In this document: piece after piece, positions 25,312 through 33,587 of the stretch
Numbering within the stretch: position 1 is the stretch's first letter
Layout: each line of letters opens with the position of its first letter
Assembly: GCF_030123405.1 (NCBI RefSeq)
Contig: NZ_CP126110.1
Span: 2,046,001-2,110,000, forward strand
DNA: 64,000 nt
Source of the DNA: Neobacillus sp. WH10
GTDB lineage: Bacteria; Bacillota; Bacilli; Bacillales; Cytobacillaceae
Reading direction: 5' to 3'
Translations under genes and position numbers: made by a program
Notes under the pieces: model-generated
Seen by the model: the letters and a program-made list of their open reading frames with translations, nothing else
What the model was told of the DNA's origin: nothing
Database searches by the model: none

Positions 25312-25995
25312 ATGAGGAAAAATAACCAAGATCAATCCATTAGTAAAACACAATATGCCTACGAATTTCTGCGTACTCAGATTTTGGAAGGAGTCTATGG
25401 TCCAGGACAACGCATCATTATTGATCAAGTTGCCAAAGAGCTAGGGGCAAGTACGATCCCTGTTCGTGAGGCCATTCGCCAACTAGAAGTAGATGGTTTA
25501 ATCCAATACAAACCATATAGTGGTGCAATTGTCAGTGTAATCAATGAAATAGAGTATATTGAAACACTCTCTGTCGTGGCTGTTTTAGACGGATATGCGA
25601 CAGCTCTTAGTTCTCGAAATATGACAGATGCACATATTGAGATACTCCAAGAGCTGAACAAGCAAATGGAGGAGGCACTTTATCAATTTGAATTTGAACA
25701 ATTTGGGGTGCTAAATCGCCAATTTCATTCCACTATTTATCAAGAATGCGGAAATGTATTTTTACAAGAAGAGATTCGTCAGGCACAGCAGCGGTTAGAC
25801 CGTGTTCGCCGCTCGATCTTTACCTTTGTTCCCCAACGGGCCCGTCAATCAATTGAGGAACATGCAAACATTATTCGACTAATTCAAGAAAAAGCTCCTA
25901 CCAATGAGATCGAGGAAACCGTACGCCAGCATAGAATTAATACACTCAATGCCTTTAAAAATAGAATGAATTCGGGCCAAAACAAAATGGAATAA
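25312..25995 (+). CDS. GntR family regulator, FadR subfamily (FCD domain)
   Basis: The N-terminal winged helix-turn-helix (about residues 12-75: YEFLRTQILEGVYGPGQ, then IPVREAIRQLEVDGLI) is followed by a helical FCD ligand domain (residues ~85-220) with acidic and His positions (NRQFHSTIYQECGN, EEHANIIRLI) that usually bind a metal and an organic acid. The start is set at ATG 25312. The reading frame extends upstream to a TTG, but that stretch is the promoter itself. Its own promoter, the aldolase-hpaE-hpaD2 promoter and the livK promoter share one palindromic spacer, so this protein is the probable common repressor. A terminator follows at 26050. Confidence 0.88.
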   Translation: MRKNNQDQSISKTQYAYEFLRTQILEGVYGPGQRIIIDQVAKELGASTIPVREAIRQLEVDGLIQYKPYSGAIVSVINEIEYIETLSVVAVLDGYATALSSRNMTDAHIEILQELNKQMEEALYQFEFEQFGVLNRQFHSTIYQECGNVFLQEEIRQAQQRLDRVRRSIFTFVPQRARQSIEEHANIIRLIQEKAPTNEIEETVRQHRINTLNAFKNRMNSGQNKME

Positions 25996-26049
25996 CCACT
26001 AATTAGGGAAGGAGAGATTTTTTTAAATTTATTAGACAGAAAATATAGG

Positions 26050-26090
26050 CAGCCAAGCACTAGTGAAAAAGTGCTTGGCTGTTTGTCATT
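26050..26090 (+). terminator. Terminator of gntR
   Basis: The perfect 12-bp stem CAGCCAAGCACT/AGTGCTTGGCTG has an 8-nt loop, followed by a moderately T-rich tail. Confidence 0.75.
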
Positions 26091-26195
26091 TAAATCCCCA
26101 CAATGCCAATTGATGACTGTATGAGTGACTGGCAATACCCGTTAACATGAGTAAAGTGTATTTATGTAATAATATACGATTTTACAAAAAAGATA

Positions 26196-26224
26196 TTGAA
26201 ATCATATATGATGTGGTATATGAT
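26196..26224 (+). promoter_or_regulatory. GntR-type promoter/operator of the liv operon
   Basis: TTGAAA (26196-26201), a 17-nt spacer starting TCATATATGAT, and TATGAT (26219-26224). The arrangement is the same as the aldolase and gntR promoters. The predicted start near 26231 leaves a leader of about 250 nt before livK, which holds a cre-like site and a duplicated gntR tail. Confidence 0.72.
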
Positions 26225-26295
26225 TCTTATAGAAGCAAAATATCCAAATAATCTTTTAGGAAAATCAATGCTTTTTAATACCGATCTAATTCAGT

Positions 26296-26356
26296 CAAAA
26301 TGGAATAATCACTAAAAGGGAGGGAAATTTTTTTTGTAACAATTAGTCAGAAAATA
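26296..26356 (+). repeat. Imperfect duplication of the gntR 3' end
   Basis: This stretch resembles 25983-26046, which spans the last gntR codons and the bases after the stop. Shared blocks are CAAAATGGAATAA, CACTAA, AGGGA, a poly-T run and ATTAG-CAGAAAATA. Together with the upstream duplicated promoter at 26170-26224 it looks like a second gntR copy whose body was deleted. It fills much of the 486-bp gap between gntR and livK. Confidence 0.6.
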
Positions 26357-26426
26357 GACTATATTCAAACAATGGATATTAGAGAAAGTACCTGAAACCC
26401 GGGAAAATTTTAATGTATACAAATGA

Positions 26427-26441
26427 ATGTTAGCGTTTTCA
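26427..26441 (+). promoter_or_regulatory. cre-like site in the livK leader
   Basis: ATGTTAGCGTTTTCA matches the CcpA consensus WTGNAANCGNWNNCA at all but the fifth position. It lies downstream of the predicted promoter, where CcpA binding acts as a roadblock. Confidence 0.45.
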
Positions 26442-26481
26442 ATTCAGGTACACATTTAATTCAAAATTAAGGGGTGTAACA

Positions 26482-27678
26482 ATGAAAAAATTGATGGTAG
26501 CAGTGTTATTTCTCATCAGTATGTTAGCACTAGGTGCATGTAATTCTAGTACTGAAACTTCCTCTAAAGACAATGGCAAGGATTCAAGCTCCGGTACTAT
26601 TAAAATCGCAGGAATCTTTTCCTCTTCCGGCGGCGCTGCACCTCTTGGTGAACCAGGACTTGAAACATTAAAAATGATCGTTGAAAACCAAAATAAAGAG
26701 GGTGGAATTAACGGAAAAAAGGTTGAATTAATTACTTATGATGATAAATCCGACCAAAATGAAGCTGTATTAGCAATGAAAAAAGCGATAACGCAAGATA
26801 AGGTTTCCGTTGTTATTGGGGGAACAATAAGTGGCAATGCACTAGCTATGGTTCCTCTGGCGGAGCAAAACAAAGTACCTTTTATTGCAACTTCCTCAAG
26901 TTTTCAAATCTATCAAAAAGAAGATGGTTCTTCACGTGATTGGGTATTTAAGGTTCCGCCAAATGACAGCCATGCCGTTGAAAAAATCCTACAATACTTA
27001 AAAGATAAAGGTCTAAAAAAGGTTGCCTGGTTAAATGTTTCTAACTCATTTGGAACCGGTGCACATACCGAATTTAAAAAGATGGCATCTAAGTATGGCA
27101 TAGAAGCAGTAATTGAGGATGAATTTGAGGTTACTGTAAAGGATGCAAAGCCGATGCTAACGCGTGTGAAAAAAGAAAATCCTGAAGTAATCATTGTTTG
27201 GGGTACAGTTCAGGAGTCCTCCGTAGTTATTAAAAACATTCGTGAACTAGGAATTGAATTACCTATTGTTGGAAGTCATGCGATTGGTTCCGAACAATTA
27301 ATAAAATTAGCAGGTAATGCCGCGAATGATGTGGTTTTCCCATCAGGGAAACTAATTGTTGCCGACCAATTGAAGGATAAAGACCCACAAAAAGATGTTC
27401 TTTTAAAATACAAAAAAATGTATGAAGAAAAATACAATAAGGGTGTAAGTCTGTTCGGAGCACATCCATGGGATGCATTTTTTATGCTTAAAGAAGCAGT
27501 TGAAAAGAAGGGAACTGATCCAAAAGGAATTAAAGATTATTTTGAAAATGATTTAGGAGAATTCGTTGGACTCAACGGAATCTTTAAAATTAGCCCGAAA
27601 AATCATAATGGATTAACGACAGAAAGCAGCCTTGTAATGGTAAGAATTAAAGATGGCAAGTGGACTTCAGAAGAATAA
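26482..27678 (+). CDS. livK: Liv-type ABC transporter substrate-binding lipoprotein
   Basis: This periplasmic-binding-protein-like lipoprotein (398 aa) of the branched-chain amino acid/amide/urea class has an N-terminal signal MKKLMVAVLFLISMLALGAC with the lipobox LGAC (Cys20). Two Leu/Ile/Val-binding lobes follow (GTIKIAGIFSSSGGAAPLGE, VVIGGTISGNALA). Binding proteins of this class also capture aromatic acids. The shared GntR operator and hpa context make an aromatic acid a likely ligand, by inference. AAGGGGTGT precedes the ATG. It is the first gene of a complete five-gene importer. Confidence 0.88.
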   Translation: MKKLMVAVLFLISMLALGACNSSTETSSKDNGKDSSSGTIKIAGIFSSSGGAAPLGEPGLETLKMIVENQNKEGGINGKKVELITYDDKSDQNEAVLAMKKAITQDKVSVVIGGTISGNALAMVPLAEQNKVPFIATSSSFQIYQKEDGSSRDWVFKVPPNDSHAVEKILQYLKDKGLKKVAWLNVSNSFGTGAHTEFKKMASKYGIEAVIEDEFEVTVKDAKPMLTRVKKENPEVIIVWGTVQESSVVIKNIRELGIELPIVGSHAIGSEQLIKLAGNAANDVVFPSGKLIVADQLKDKDPQKDVLLKYKKMYEEKYNKGVSLFGAHPWDAFFMLKEAVEKKGTDPKGIKDYFENDLGEFVGLNGIFKISPKNHNGLTTESSLVMVRIKDGKWTSEE

Positions 27679-27796
27679 AAAATATCGGTCAATAGAATTA
27701 ACTGAGCTTTTTTTTGTTGAATTATTGATAACTTTTGAGATAAAAAAGTGATTGATGACATTCACCTTATTTTTAGTAATAAAACGGAGGGATACA

Positions 27797-28678
27797 ATGG
27801 AATTTTCTAGCCAGATCATCCAGTTGCTATTTTCCGGATTAACCATCGGATCCATTTATGCATTGATCGCAATTGGCTTTGTCATCATCTACAATGTTAC
27901 AGGTGTTCTAAATTTAGCCCAAGGTGAATTTGCCATGTTCGGTGCGTTAATCAGTATATCGTTAGTTAAGATGGGGTTGCCTCTTTGGGCAGCCGTTATC
28001 TTAAGTATTATGACGGTATTCCTGATTGGCGGCTTGTTCGAAAGGGTAGCGATATACCCGGCCCGAAAAGCGTCAGTACCAACTCTTATTATTATTACGA
28101 TCGGTGTATCGATTGCCTTTCGAGGAATTGCTATCTTAATCTGGGGAACACAGCCACAGTCATTACAACCGTTTACAGATAATACTCCAATTAAATTTTT
28201 GAATGCTGTACTTTTGCCGCAAAATATTTGGGCAATTGGAATATCACTAGTTAGTTTGGTCGTCATGTTCTATCTATTTAACAAAACTTTTATAGGCAAA
28301 GCGTTAACTGCCTGTGTAGTTAATCAATTTGCTGCAAGATTAATGGGTATTAAACCGGAAAAAATGTCACTTTTAGCAATCTCAACTAGTGCTGGTTTGG
28401 GTGCACTTGCAGGTATTGTTATAGCCCCAATCTCGGGCGCATCATACGACATGGGGATGATGATTGGATTAAAAGCATTCGTTGCCGCTGTCGTTGGAGG
28501 ATTAACGAACGTCCCGGCTGCAATTGGCGGTGCCTTTCTAATCGGAATTTTAGAATCATTCGCAGAAGGATTATGGTCGTCAGGATTGAAGGATGTGGTT
28601 AGTTTCTCATTATTGTTAATCATCCTATTTGTTAAACCGGAAGGTATATTTGCTAAAGCCTCAGGTAAACGGGTATAA
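27797..28678 (+). CDS. livH: Liv-type ABC transporter permease LivH
   Basis: This is a permease with about 8 hydrophobic segments and the LivH signature (GLTIGSIYALIAIGFVIIYN, LNLAQGEFAMFGA). The start is placed at ATG 27797 (MEFSSQIIQLL, 293 aa) because GGAGG lies 6 nt upstream; an in-frame ATG 15 codons earlier has no binding site. It is the membrane partner of LivM. Confidence 0.9.
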   Translation: MEFSSQIIQLLFSGLTIGSIYALIAIGFVIIYNVTGVLNLAQGEFAMFGALISISLVKMGLPLWAAVILSIMTVFLIGGLFERVAIYPARKASVPTLIIITIGVSIAFRGIAILIWGTQPQSLQPFTDNTPIKFLNAVLLPQNIWAIGISLVSLVVMFYLFNKTFIGKALTACVVNQFAARLMGIKPEKMSLLAISTSAGLGALAGIVIAPISGASYDMGMMIGLKAFVAAVVGGLTNVPAAIGGAFLIGILESFAEGLWSSGLKDVVSFSLLLIILFVKPEGIFAKASGKRV

Positions 28679-28696
28679 AGGGAGGAGGATACTCTT

Positions 28697-29755
28697 ATGG
28701 AAAAAAAAGATCTGAAAAAGGTTTATCATAATAGCTTCATAGGTCTCATCATTCTTCCTATCCTAATTGCTGTTTTGCCTGTTGTAATTCCTTCAAGCTA
28801 TATCCTAACAGTATTTATCATGGTTGGAATCTATGCCCTAGTGTGTAATGGAATGACGATGTTAATTGGATATGCAGGACAAATTTCTTTAGGACACGCT
28901 GCATTTTATGGGATAGGTGCATATTCCTCTGCAATCATATCTACAACCTACGGTTTATCACCATGGTTTGGGATGATTGTTGGGATGATCATTGCGGGTA
29001 TCATCGCAATAATCGTCGGAATTCCCACATTTAAATTAAAAGGACATTACTTAGCCTTAGCAACGTTGGGTTTTGGAATTATTGTTTTTACTTTATTCAA
29101 AGAGTTCCGGGAATTAACGGGAGGATCGAATGGTTTTTTCGGTATCCCTTCAATCAATTTATTTGGCTTTGAATTTAATAGTGATCTTCGCTATTTTTAT
29201 TTAGTTTGGGTGTTTGTATTTATCGGAATAATCTTCTCACGGAATATCATTCATTCAAGAATTGGCAGGGCATTGCGTTCGATTGAAGGAAGTGAGATTG
29301 CTTCGGATGCAGTCGGGGTAAACATCATGAAATATAAGCTTCAAGTGTTTGTCTTAAGTGCAATGTTTGCCTCATTAGCAGGGTCACTTTTAGCTCATTA
29401 TGTATCATTTATCAATCCTGATTTATTTGGTGCAATGACATCTATTTATTTCTTGATTATGGTTATTATCGGCGGATCTAAAAGTATTTGGGGATCGGTA
29501 ATTGGTGCAGCAACCTACGTATTATTAGGGGAATTACTGAAACATTTCATGCCCATTTTATTACCGAACAAAGGTGGAGAATTTGAGATTGTCTTTTTTG
29601 GAATTTTATTAGTCGTAACACTTATCTATATGCCAAACGGTTTATCTCCTCAATTAGAAAAAATATTTTCAAAGTTTCAAAAGAAAAAAGTTACGATTGA
29701 AGCTCCCCTGCAGATTAATAAGAAACAGATTGCTTCGGGAGGAGAAAACCAATGA
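28697..29755 (+). CDS. livM: Liv-type ABC transporter permease LivM
   Basis: This second permease subunit (352 aa) has the LivM core MLIGYAGQISLGHAAFYGIG and GHYLALATLGFGIIV and about 9-10 membrane segments. GGGAGGAGG precedes the ATG. Its stop overlaps the livG ATG by 4 nt (ATGA). Confidence 0.9.
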   Translation: MEKKDLKKVYHNSFIGLIILPILIAVLPVVIPSSYILTVFIMVGIYALVCNGMTMLIGYAGQISLGHAAFYGIGAYSSAIISTTYGLSPWFGMIVGMIIAGIIAIIVGIPTFKLKGHYLALATLGFGIIVFTLFKEFRELTGGSNGFFGIPSINLFGFEFNSDLRYFYLVWVFVFIGIIFSRNIIHSRIGRALRSIEGSEIASDAVGVNIMKYKLQVFVLSAMFASLAGSLLAHYVSFINPDLFGAMTSIYFLIMVIIGGSKSIWGSVIGAATYVLLGELLKHFMPILLPNKGGEFEIVFFGILLVVTLIYMPNGLSPQLEKIFSKFQKKKVTIEAPLQINKKQIASGGENQ

Positions 29756-30543
29756 GTGAAGCTAAAATAATATTAAAAGTCGAAAATTTAACGAAACAAT
29801 TTGGCGGTGTTGTTGCGGTAAGTGATGTTTCTTTCAACGTAAATAAAGGTGAAATCTTTGCGGTCATCGGACCGAACGGTGCAGGTAAAACAACATTGTT
29901 TAATATGATAACAGGTGTCCTGCCTGCCTCGTCCGGTAATGTCTTTTTTGAAGATAAAAATTTAACAAGGAAGAAACCCTACCAAATTGCCCAAGCAGGG
30001 ATTACCAGAACGTTTCAGAATTTAGAGGTATTTAGTAATATGTCTGTCATCGAAAATGTCATGACAGGCGCTCATTTAACAATGAAAACAAATCTGCTGA
30101 TGGCTGGATTACGATTACCAATGGTTACAAAAGAAGAAGTTAAAATTATGGAAACAGCATTGGTATGCTTGGAGCGGGTAGGCATTGCCGACTTAGCACA
30201 TGAATTGGCTATTACATTGCCATACGGGAATCAAAGACTATTAGAAATTGCTCGAGCTGCAGCCTCAAATCCGAAAGTAATCCTTTTAGATGAACCAATG
30301 GCGGGCTTAAATCCTGAAGAATCTAGGCAGCTTGTCAATGTAATTTTAAAAATGCGAGAGGACGGGATGACATTTATTTTCGTCGAACACGATATGGAAA
30401 CCGTTATGTCCATTTCCGACCGGATTGTAGTCCTTGATAATGGAGTGAAAATTGGTGAGGGGACACCAGAACAAATCTATCAAAATCCTAAGGTAGTTGC
30501 AGCATATTTAGGCGATGAAGAGGAGGAGTATGTTAATGCTTAA
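29752..30543 (+). CDS. livG: Liv-type ABC transporter ATP-binding protein LivG
   Basis: This ABC ATPase (263 aa) has Walker A GPNGAGKTT, a variant signature LPYGNQRLLEIARA in place of LSGGQ, Walker B VILLDEPMAGLNP and the switch His in FVEHDMETV. These are all as in LivG. It starts inside the livM stop codon. Confidence 0.92.
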   Translation: MSEAKIILKVENLTKQFGGVVAVSDVSFNVNKGEIFAVIGPNGAGKTTLFNMITGVLPASSGNVFFEDKNLTRKKPYQIAQAGITRTFQNLEVFSNMSVIENVMTGAHLTMKTNLLMAGLRLPMVTKEEVKIMETALVCLERVGIADLAHELAITLPYGNQRLLEIARAAASNPKVILLDEPMAGLNPEESRQLVNVILKMREDGMTFIFVEHDMETVMSISDRIVVLDNGVKIGEGTPEQIYQNPKVVAAYLGDEEEEYVNA

Positions 30544-31282
30544 AGTAGAAAATCTCCACACCTATCATGGCTTTCTACATGTATTGCAGGGTATTAAATT
30601 TGAACTGAATGAAGGTGAATTACTCGCTATCGTCGGCTCCAATGGTGCAGGGAAAAGTACATTATTAGGAACACTTGCTGGTGTGTATTTACCGAAGGAA
30701 GGTTCAATTTATTATAAAGATGAAGATATTACAAAAAACGGAGTTCAAAAGGTTGTTTCAAAAGGAATCTGTTTAGTACCGGAACGTCGGCAAATATTTT
30801 CATCCCTTAGTGTTAAAGATAATCTGTTATTAGGTGCTTATCATCGGTATCACAAGGACAAGAAAATTATAGAACACGATTATCAAAATGTGGTGGAGCT
30901 GTTTCCACGCTTAAAGCAAATGCTAGACCGACCTGGAGGCCTACTATCTGGTGGGGAACAACAAATGCTGGCTATTGGGCGAGGCCTGATGGCAAAGCCT
31001 AAAGTACTTATGCTTGATGAACCTTCATTGGGATTAGCTCCATTAATTGTCAAAGACATTATGAATATTCTAAAAAGATTAACTCATGAACTTGGAACAA
31101 CGATTATCCTTGTTGAACAGAATGTCAAGGCGGCATTAAAGGTTGCGGATCGCGGCTGCGTTCTAGCACATGGAAAAATAGAGATTTCCGGAACAGCAAA
31201 TGAGTTATTAAAAGATCCAAGGGTCCAGGAAGCGTATTTTGGTAAAACAGCTAAAACACATGAAGTGCAGATTGCGAAGTAA
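30536..31282 (+). CDS. livF: Liv-type ABC transporter ATP-binding protein LivF
   Basis: This second ABC ATPase has Walker A GSNGAGKST, signature LLSGGEQQMLAIGR and Walker B VLMLDEPSLGLAP. The start is set at MLKVENLHTY (30536): AGGAGGAG at 30521-30528 leaves 7 nt to it and only 1 nt to the ATG at 30530. It overlaps livG by 8 nt and completes the importer operon. Confidence 0.92.
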   Translation: MLKVENLHTYHGFLHVLQGIKFELNEGELLAIVGSNGAGKSTLLGTLAGVYLPKEGSIYYKDEDITKNGVQKVVSKGICLVPERRQIFSSLSVKDNLLLGAYHRYHKDKKIIEHDYQNVVELFPRLKQMLDRPGGLLSGGEQQMLAIGRGLMAKPKVLMLDEPSLGLAPLIVKDIMNILKRLTHELGTTIILVEQNVKAALKVADRGCVLAHGKIEISGTANELLKDPRVQEAYFGKTAKTHEVQIAK

Positions 31283-31415
31283 AAGATCTCTTCGTTTTCG
31301 CTCAGGCCCCAATTATTTTCATGGAGGGTTCCTTGCCCACTATCAGCTTGAATGAGTATTATACCCCTTTTTATTCGAAAGAATCTTTATCAAACAGTAA
31401 TTATCCAAAATTCTA

Positions 31416-31448
31416 TACAAACAGCTTACTAGAAGTATACTGTTTGTA
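31416..31448. promoter_or_regulatory. Palindromic operator before the ring-hydroxylating oxygenase
   Basis: TACAAACAG (31416-31424) and CTGTTTGTA (31440-31448) are exact inverted repeats, with inner TACT/AGTA half-sites. This gives a 33-bp dyad 38 bp before the oxygenase start. It differs from the GntR operator, so a separate regulator not identified here is implied. Confidence 0.55.
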
Positions 31449-31486
31449 ACCCATGATTAAATCCATCAAAAGGGGTTGAATTACAT

Positions 31487-32809
31487 ATGAAAGCTGAAGA
31501 GCTCCAGCAAATTAAAGAAAAAGTTGAAGAAGGGTATTTGCCCCAGTGGGTGGTAACTGATCCGGAAATATATAAATTGGAACAAGAAAGGATATTTGGG
31601 ACAACTTGGCTATTTTTAGGACACGAATCAGAATTGAACGAGCCCGGAAGCTATATTACGAGAATGATGGCTGATGATCCAATCCTTTTAATGAAAAACA
31701 AGACAGGTGAAATAAAAGCTTTTCTTAATTCGTGTACCCATAGGGGTACAAGACTATGTACAGTAGACTTTGGGAAAAAGAAAACGCATACATGTCCATA
31801 TCATGGGTGGAGCTATAATCTAGATGGTGAACTAATCGGAATTGTTGCCGGCAATAAAGTATACGGTGAAAAAATGGACAAAAGTGAATGGGGGCTTCGT
31901 CCAGTTCCGCGAGTAGAAAGTTACCAAGGTATGATTTTTGGAAACCTCGATCATAACGCTGTTTCGTTAGAAGAATATTTAGGTGAAATGAAATGGTATT
32001 TTGATATTATGCTAGGACGCAGTGATGGGGGAATGGAAGTAAGAGGCCTCCCGCAGCGCTGGGTAGCAAAAGCTAATTGGAAAATGACAAGTGAAAATTT
32101 TGCAGCCGACCCTTACCATGTTCAGACTACGCATAGATCAGCTGTAGAAATGAAGCTTACACCGACCGATCCTTTATATGCATCATTCGGGCATCAAGTT
32201 GTTTTATCCAATGGGCATGGAATTAATGTTATAACATCAGCTACTGGAAAATCAGCTAACAAATACCAAGGAATGCCAGAATCAATGTGGCCAATGTTCG
32301 AAAAAAATTTAAATAATGAACAATTGGGTATTTTCTCGAGAGTTACGACTTTCGTTGGTGGTGTTTTTCCTAATTTATCATTCTTAAGCTCTTGCAGCGG
32401 TTCAGAGGGAACGAAACACAACCACCTTCAATTTCGAGTATGGCGCCCAATAGGCCCAGATAAAGTTGAAATTTGGGTATGGTATATGATTGACAAAGCA
32501 CTGCCTGAAGATTACAAAGAAAAATCATATAAAGGATTTCTCGCTACGTTTGGAGCAGCAGGTACCTTCGAACAGGATGATACGGAAAACTGGGCTCGCA
32601 TTATCGAAGCTAGTCAGGGAAGAATGTCAAGGGACAGAAAACTTAACTATAACAATGTGGCTAACTATTTGATGGGATTAGACAATTTAGAGCCTGATGA
32701 AAATTTCCCCGGACCTGGGACAGCTTACCCGTCGTGTTACACAGACCATATCGCTAGAAGTATGCATAAATACTGGCTAGAGCTAATTATGGAAGAAACA
32801 AGGGGGTGA
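31487..32809 (+). CDS. Rieske aromatic ring-hydroxylating oxygenase, alpha subunit
   Basis: This terminal oxygenase alpha subunit has 440 aa. The N-terminal Rieske [2Fe-2S] motif is CTHRGTRLC...CPYHGWSY (C-x-H and C-x2-H, residues ~84-110). The catalytic domain holds the mononuclear iron site in ENFAADPYHVQTTHRS (bridging Asp and two His), with a third ligand expected near the C-terminus. Such enzymes cis-dihydroxylate or hydroxylate aromatic acids. The exact substrate is not readable. It follows the liv importer after 200 bp behind its own palindromic operator and overlaps or abuts the beta subunit gene. No ferredoxin or reductase gene is adjacent. Confidence 0.88.
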   Translation: MKAEELQQIKEKVEEGYLPQWVVTDPEIYKLEQERIFGTTWLFLGHESELNEPGSYITRMMADDPILLMKNKTGEIKAFLNSCTHRGTRLCTVDFGKKKTHTCPYHGWSYNLDGELIGIVAGNKVYGEKMDKSEWGLRPVPRVESYQGMIFGNLDHNAVSLEEYLGEMKWYFDIMLGRSDGGMEVRGLPQRWVAKANWKMTSENFAADPYHVQTTHRSAVEMKLTPTDPLYASFGHQVVLSNGHGINVITSATGKSANKYQGMPESMWPMFEKNLNNEQLGIFSRVTTFVGGVFPNLSFLSSCSGSEGTKHNHLQFRVWRPIGPDKVEIWVWYMIDKALPEDYKEKSYKGFLATFGAAGTFEQDDTENWARIIEASQGRMSRDRKLNYNNVANYLMGLDNLEPDENFPGPGTAYPSCYTDHIARSMHKYWLELIMEETRG

Positions 32810-32814
32810 GGGAT

Positions 32815-33315
32815 GTGGAGACTCACTTGCATTATGAAATATCACAATTTTTGTATAAGGAAGCTTATTTACTCGACCATCGTCAATACCTAGATTGGCT
32901 TGAATTGCTCACTGAGGACATAAAGTATGTAATGCCTTTACGGGTAACTGTTGATAATAAAACAAAATCCAACTTTATTAGCGAAATGTCTTATTTTACA
33001 GACACTAAGGAAGACATTACCATGAAAGTAGAGAGGCTTTATACGAAATCAGCCTGGGTTGATAATCCTGCTCCAAGACAAAGGCATTTTATTAGCAATG
33101 TGATGATAGAACCTACTATCATTGCGGATGAATATAAAGTAAGAAGTTATTTTTTATTTAAACGAAGTAGAGCATCGGAGATAAATACGGAAGAACTATT
33201 TGGCGAGCGGGAAGATATTATCCGGAGAGAAAATGGAGAATGGAAAATTGCCCAGCGCACGGTTTATCCGGATCAGGCTGTATTGACTGTCATGAATATA
33301 AGTATGTTTTTATAA
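32815..33315 (+). CDS. Aromatic ring-hydroxylating oxygenase, beta subunit
   Basis: This small structural beta subunit has the NTF2-like fold (EISQFLYKEAYLLDHRQYLDW, then RQRHFISNVMIEP) and pairs with the alpha subunit in an alpha3beta3 hexamer in known enzymes. The start is put at GTG 32815 (about 166 aa) because the near-perfect site AAGGGGGTGA ends about 6 nt before it. An in-frame GTG at 32806 that overlaps the alpha stop is the alternative. A strong terminator follows. Confidence 0.83.
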   Translation: METHLHYEISQFLYKEAYLLDHRQYLDWLELLTEDIKYVMPLRVTVDNKTKSNFISEMSYFTDTKEDITMKVERLYTKSAWVDNPAPRQRHFISNVMIEPTIIADEYKVRSYFLFKRSRASEINTEELFGEREDIIRRENGEWKIAQRTVYPDQAVLTVMNISMFL

Positions 33316-33326
33316 TTTTTTTATCT

Positions 33327-33368
33327 AAAACGAACATCATCTGATCTGAAAGGTGATGTTCGTTTTTT
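33327..33368 (+). terminator. Intrinsic terminator of the oxygenase operon
   Basis: AAAACGAACATCATCT pairs with AGGTGATGTTCGTTTT (a 16-bp stem with one G-T pair) and runs into a T tract. Confidence 0.9.
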
Positions 33369-33587
33369 ATTTGTATATAGATAAAAAGACCTTACAAGGT
33401 ATCGAACTTCATAAAGGAGAAAAATTTATAATTAAAATCAATTAAACATCATCTTCAATTTTTCCAAAAAATACTTGGATTCTTTTCATGTTTCAATCAA
33501 GTCAAAAATTTACAAAAAAATCAGTATTTATTATCAATATTCTGATAATATAGAAATAAAGTTCAATTTTAGAAGGGAGAGAAAAAG

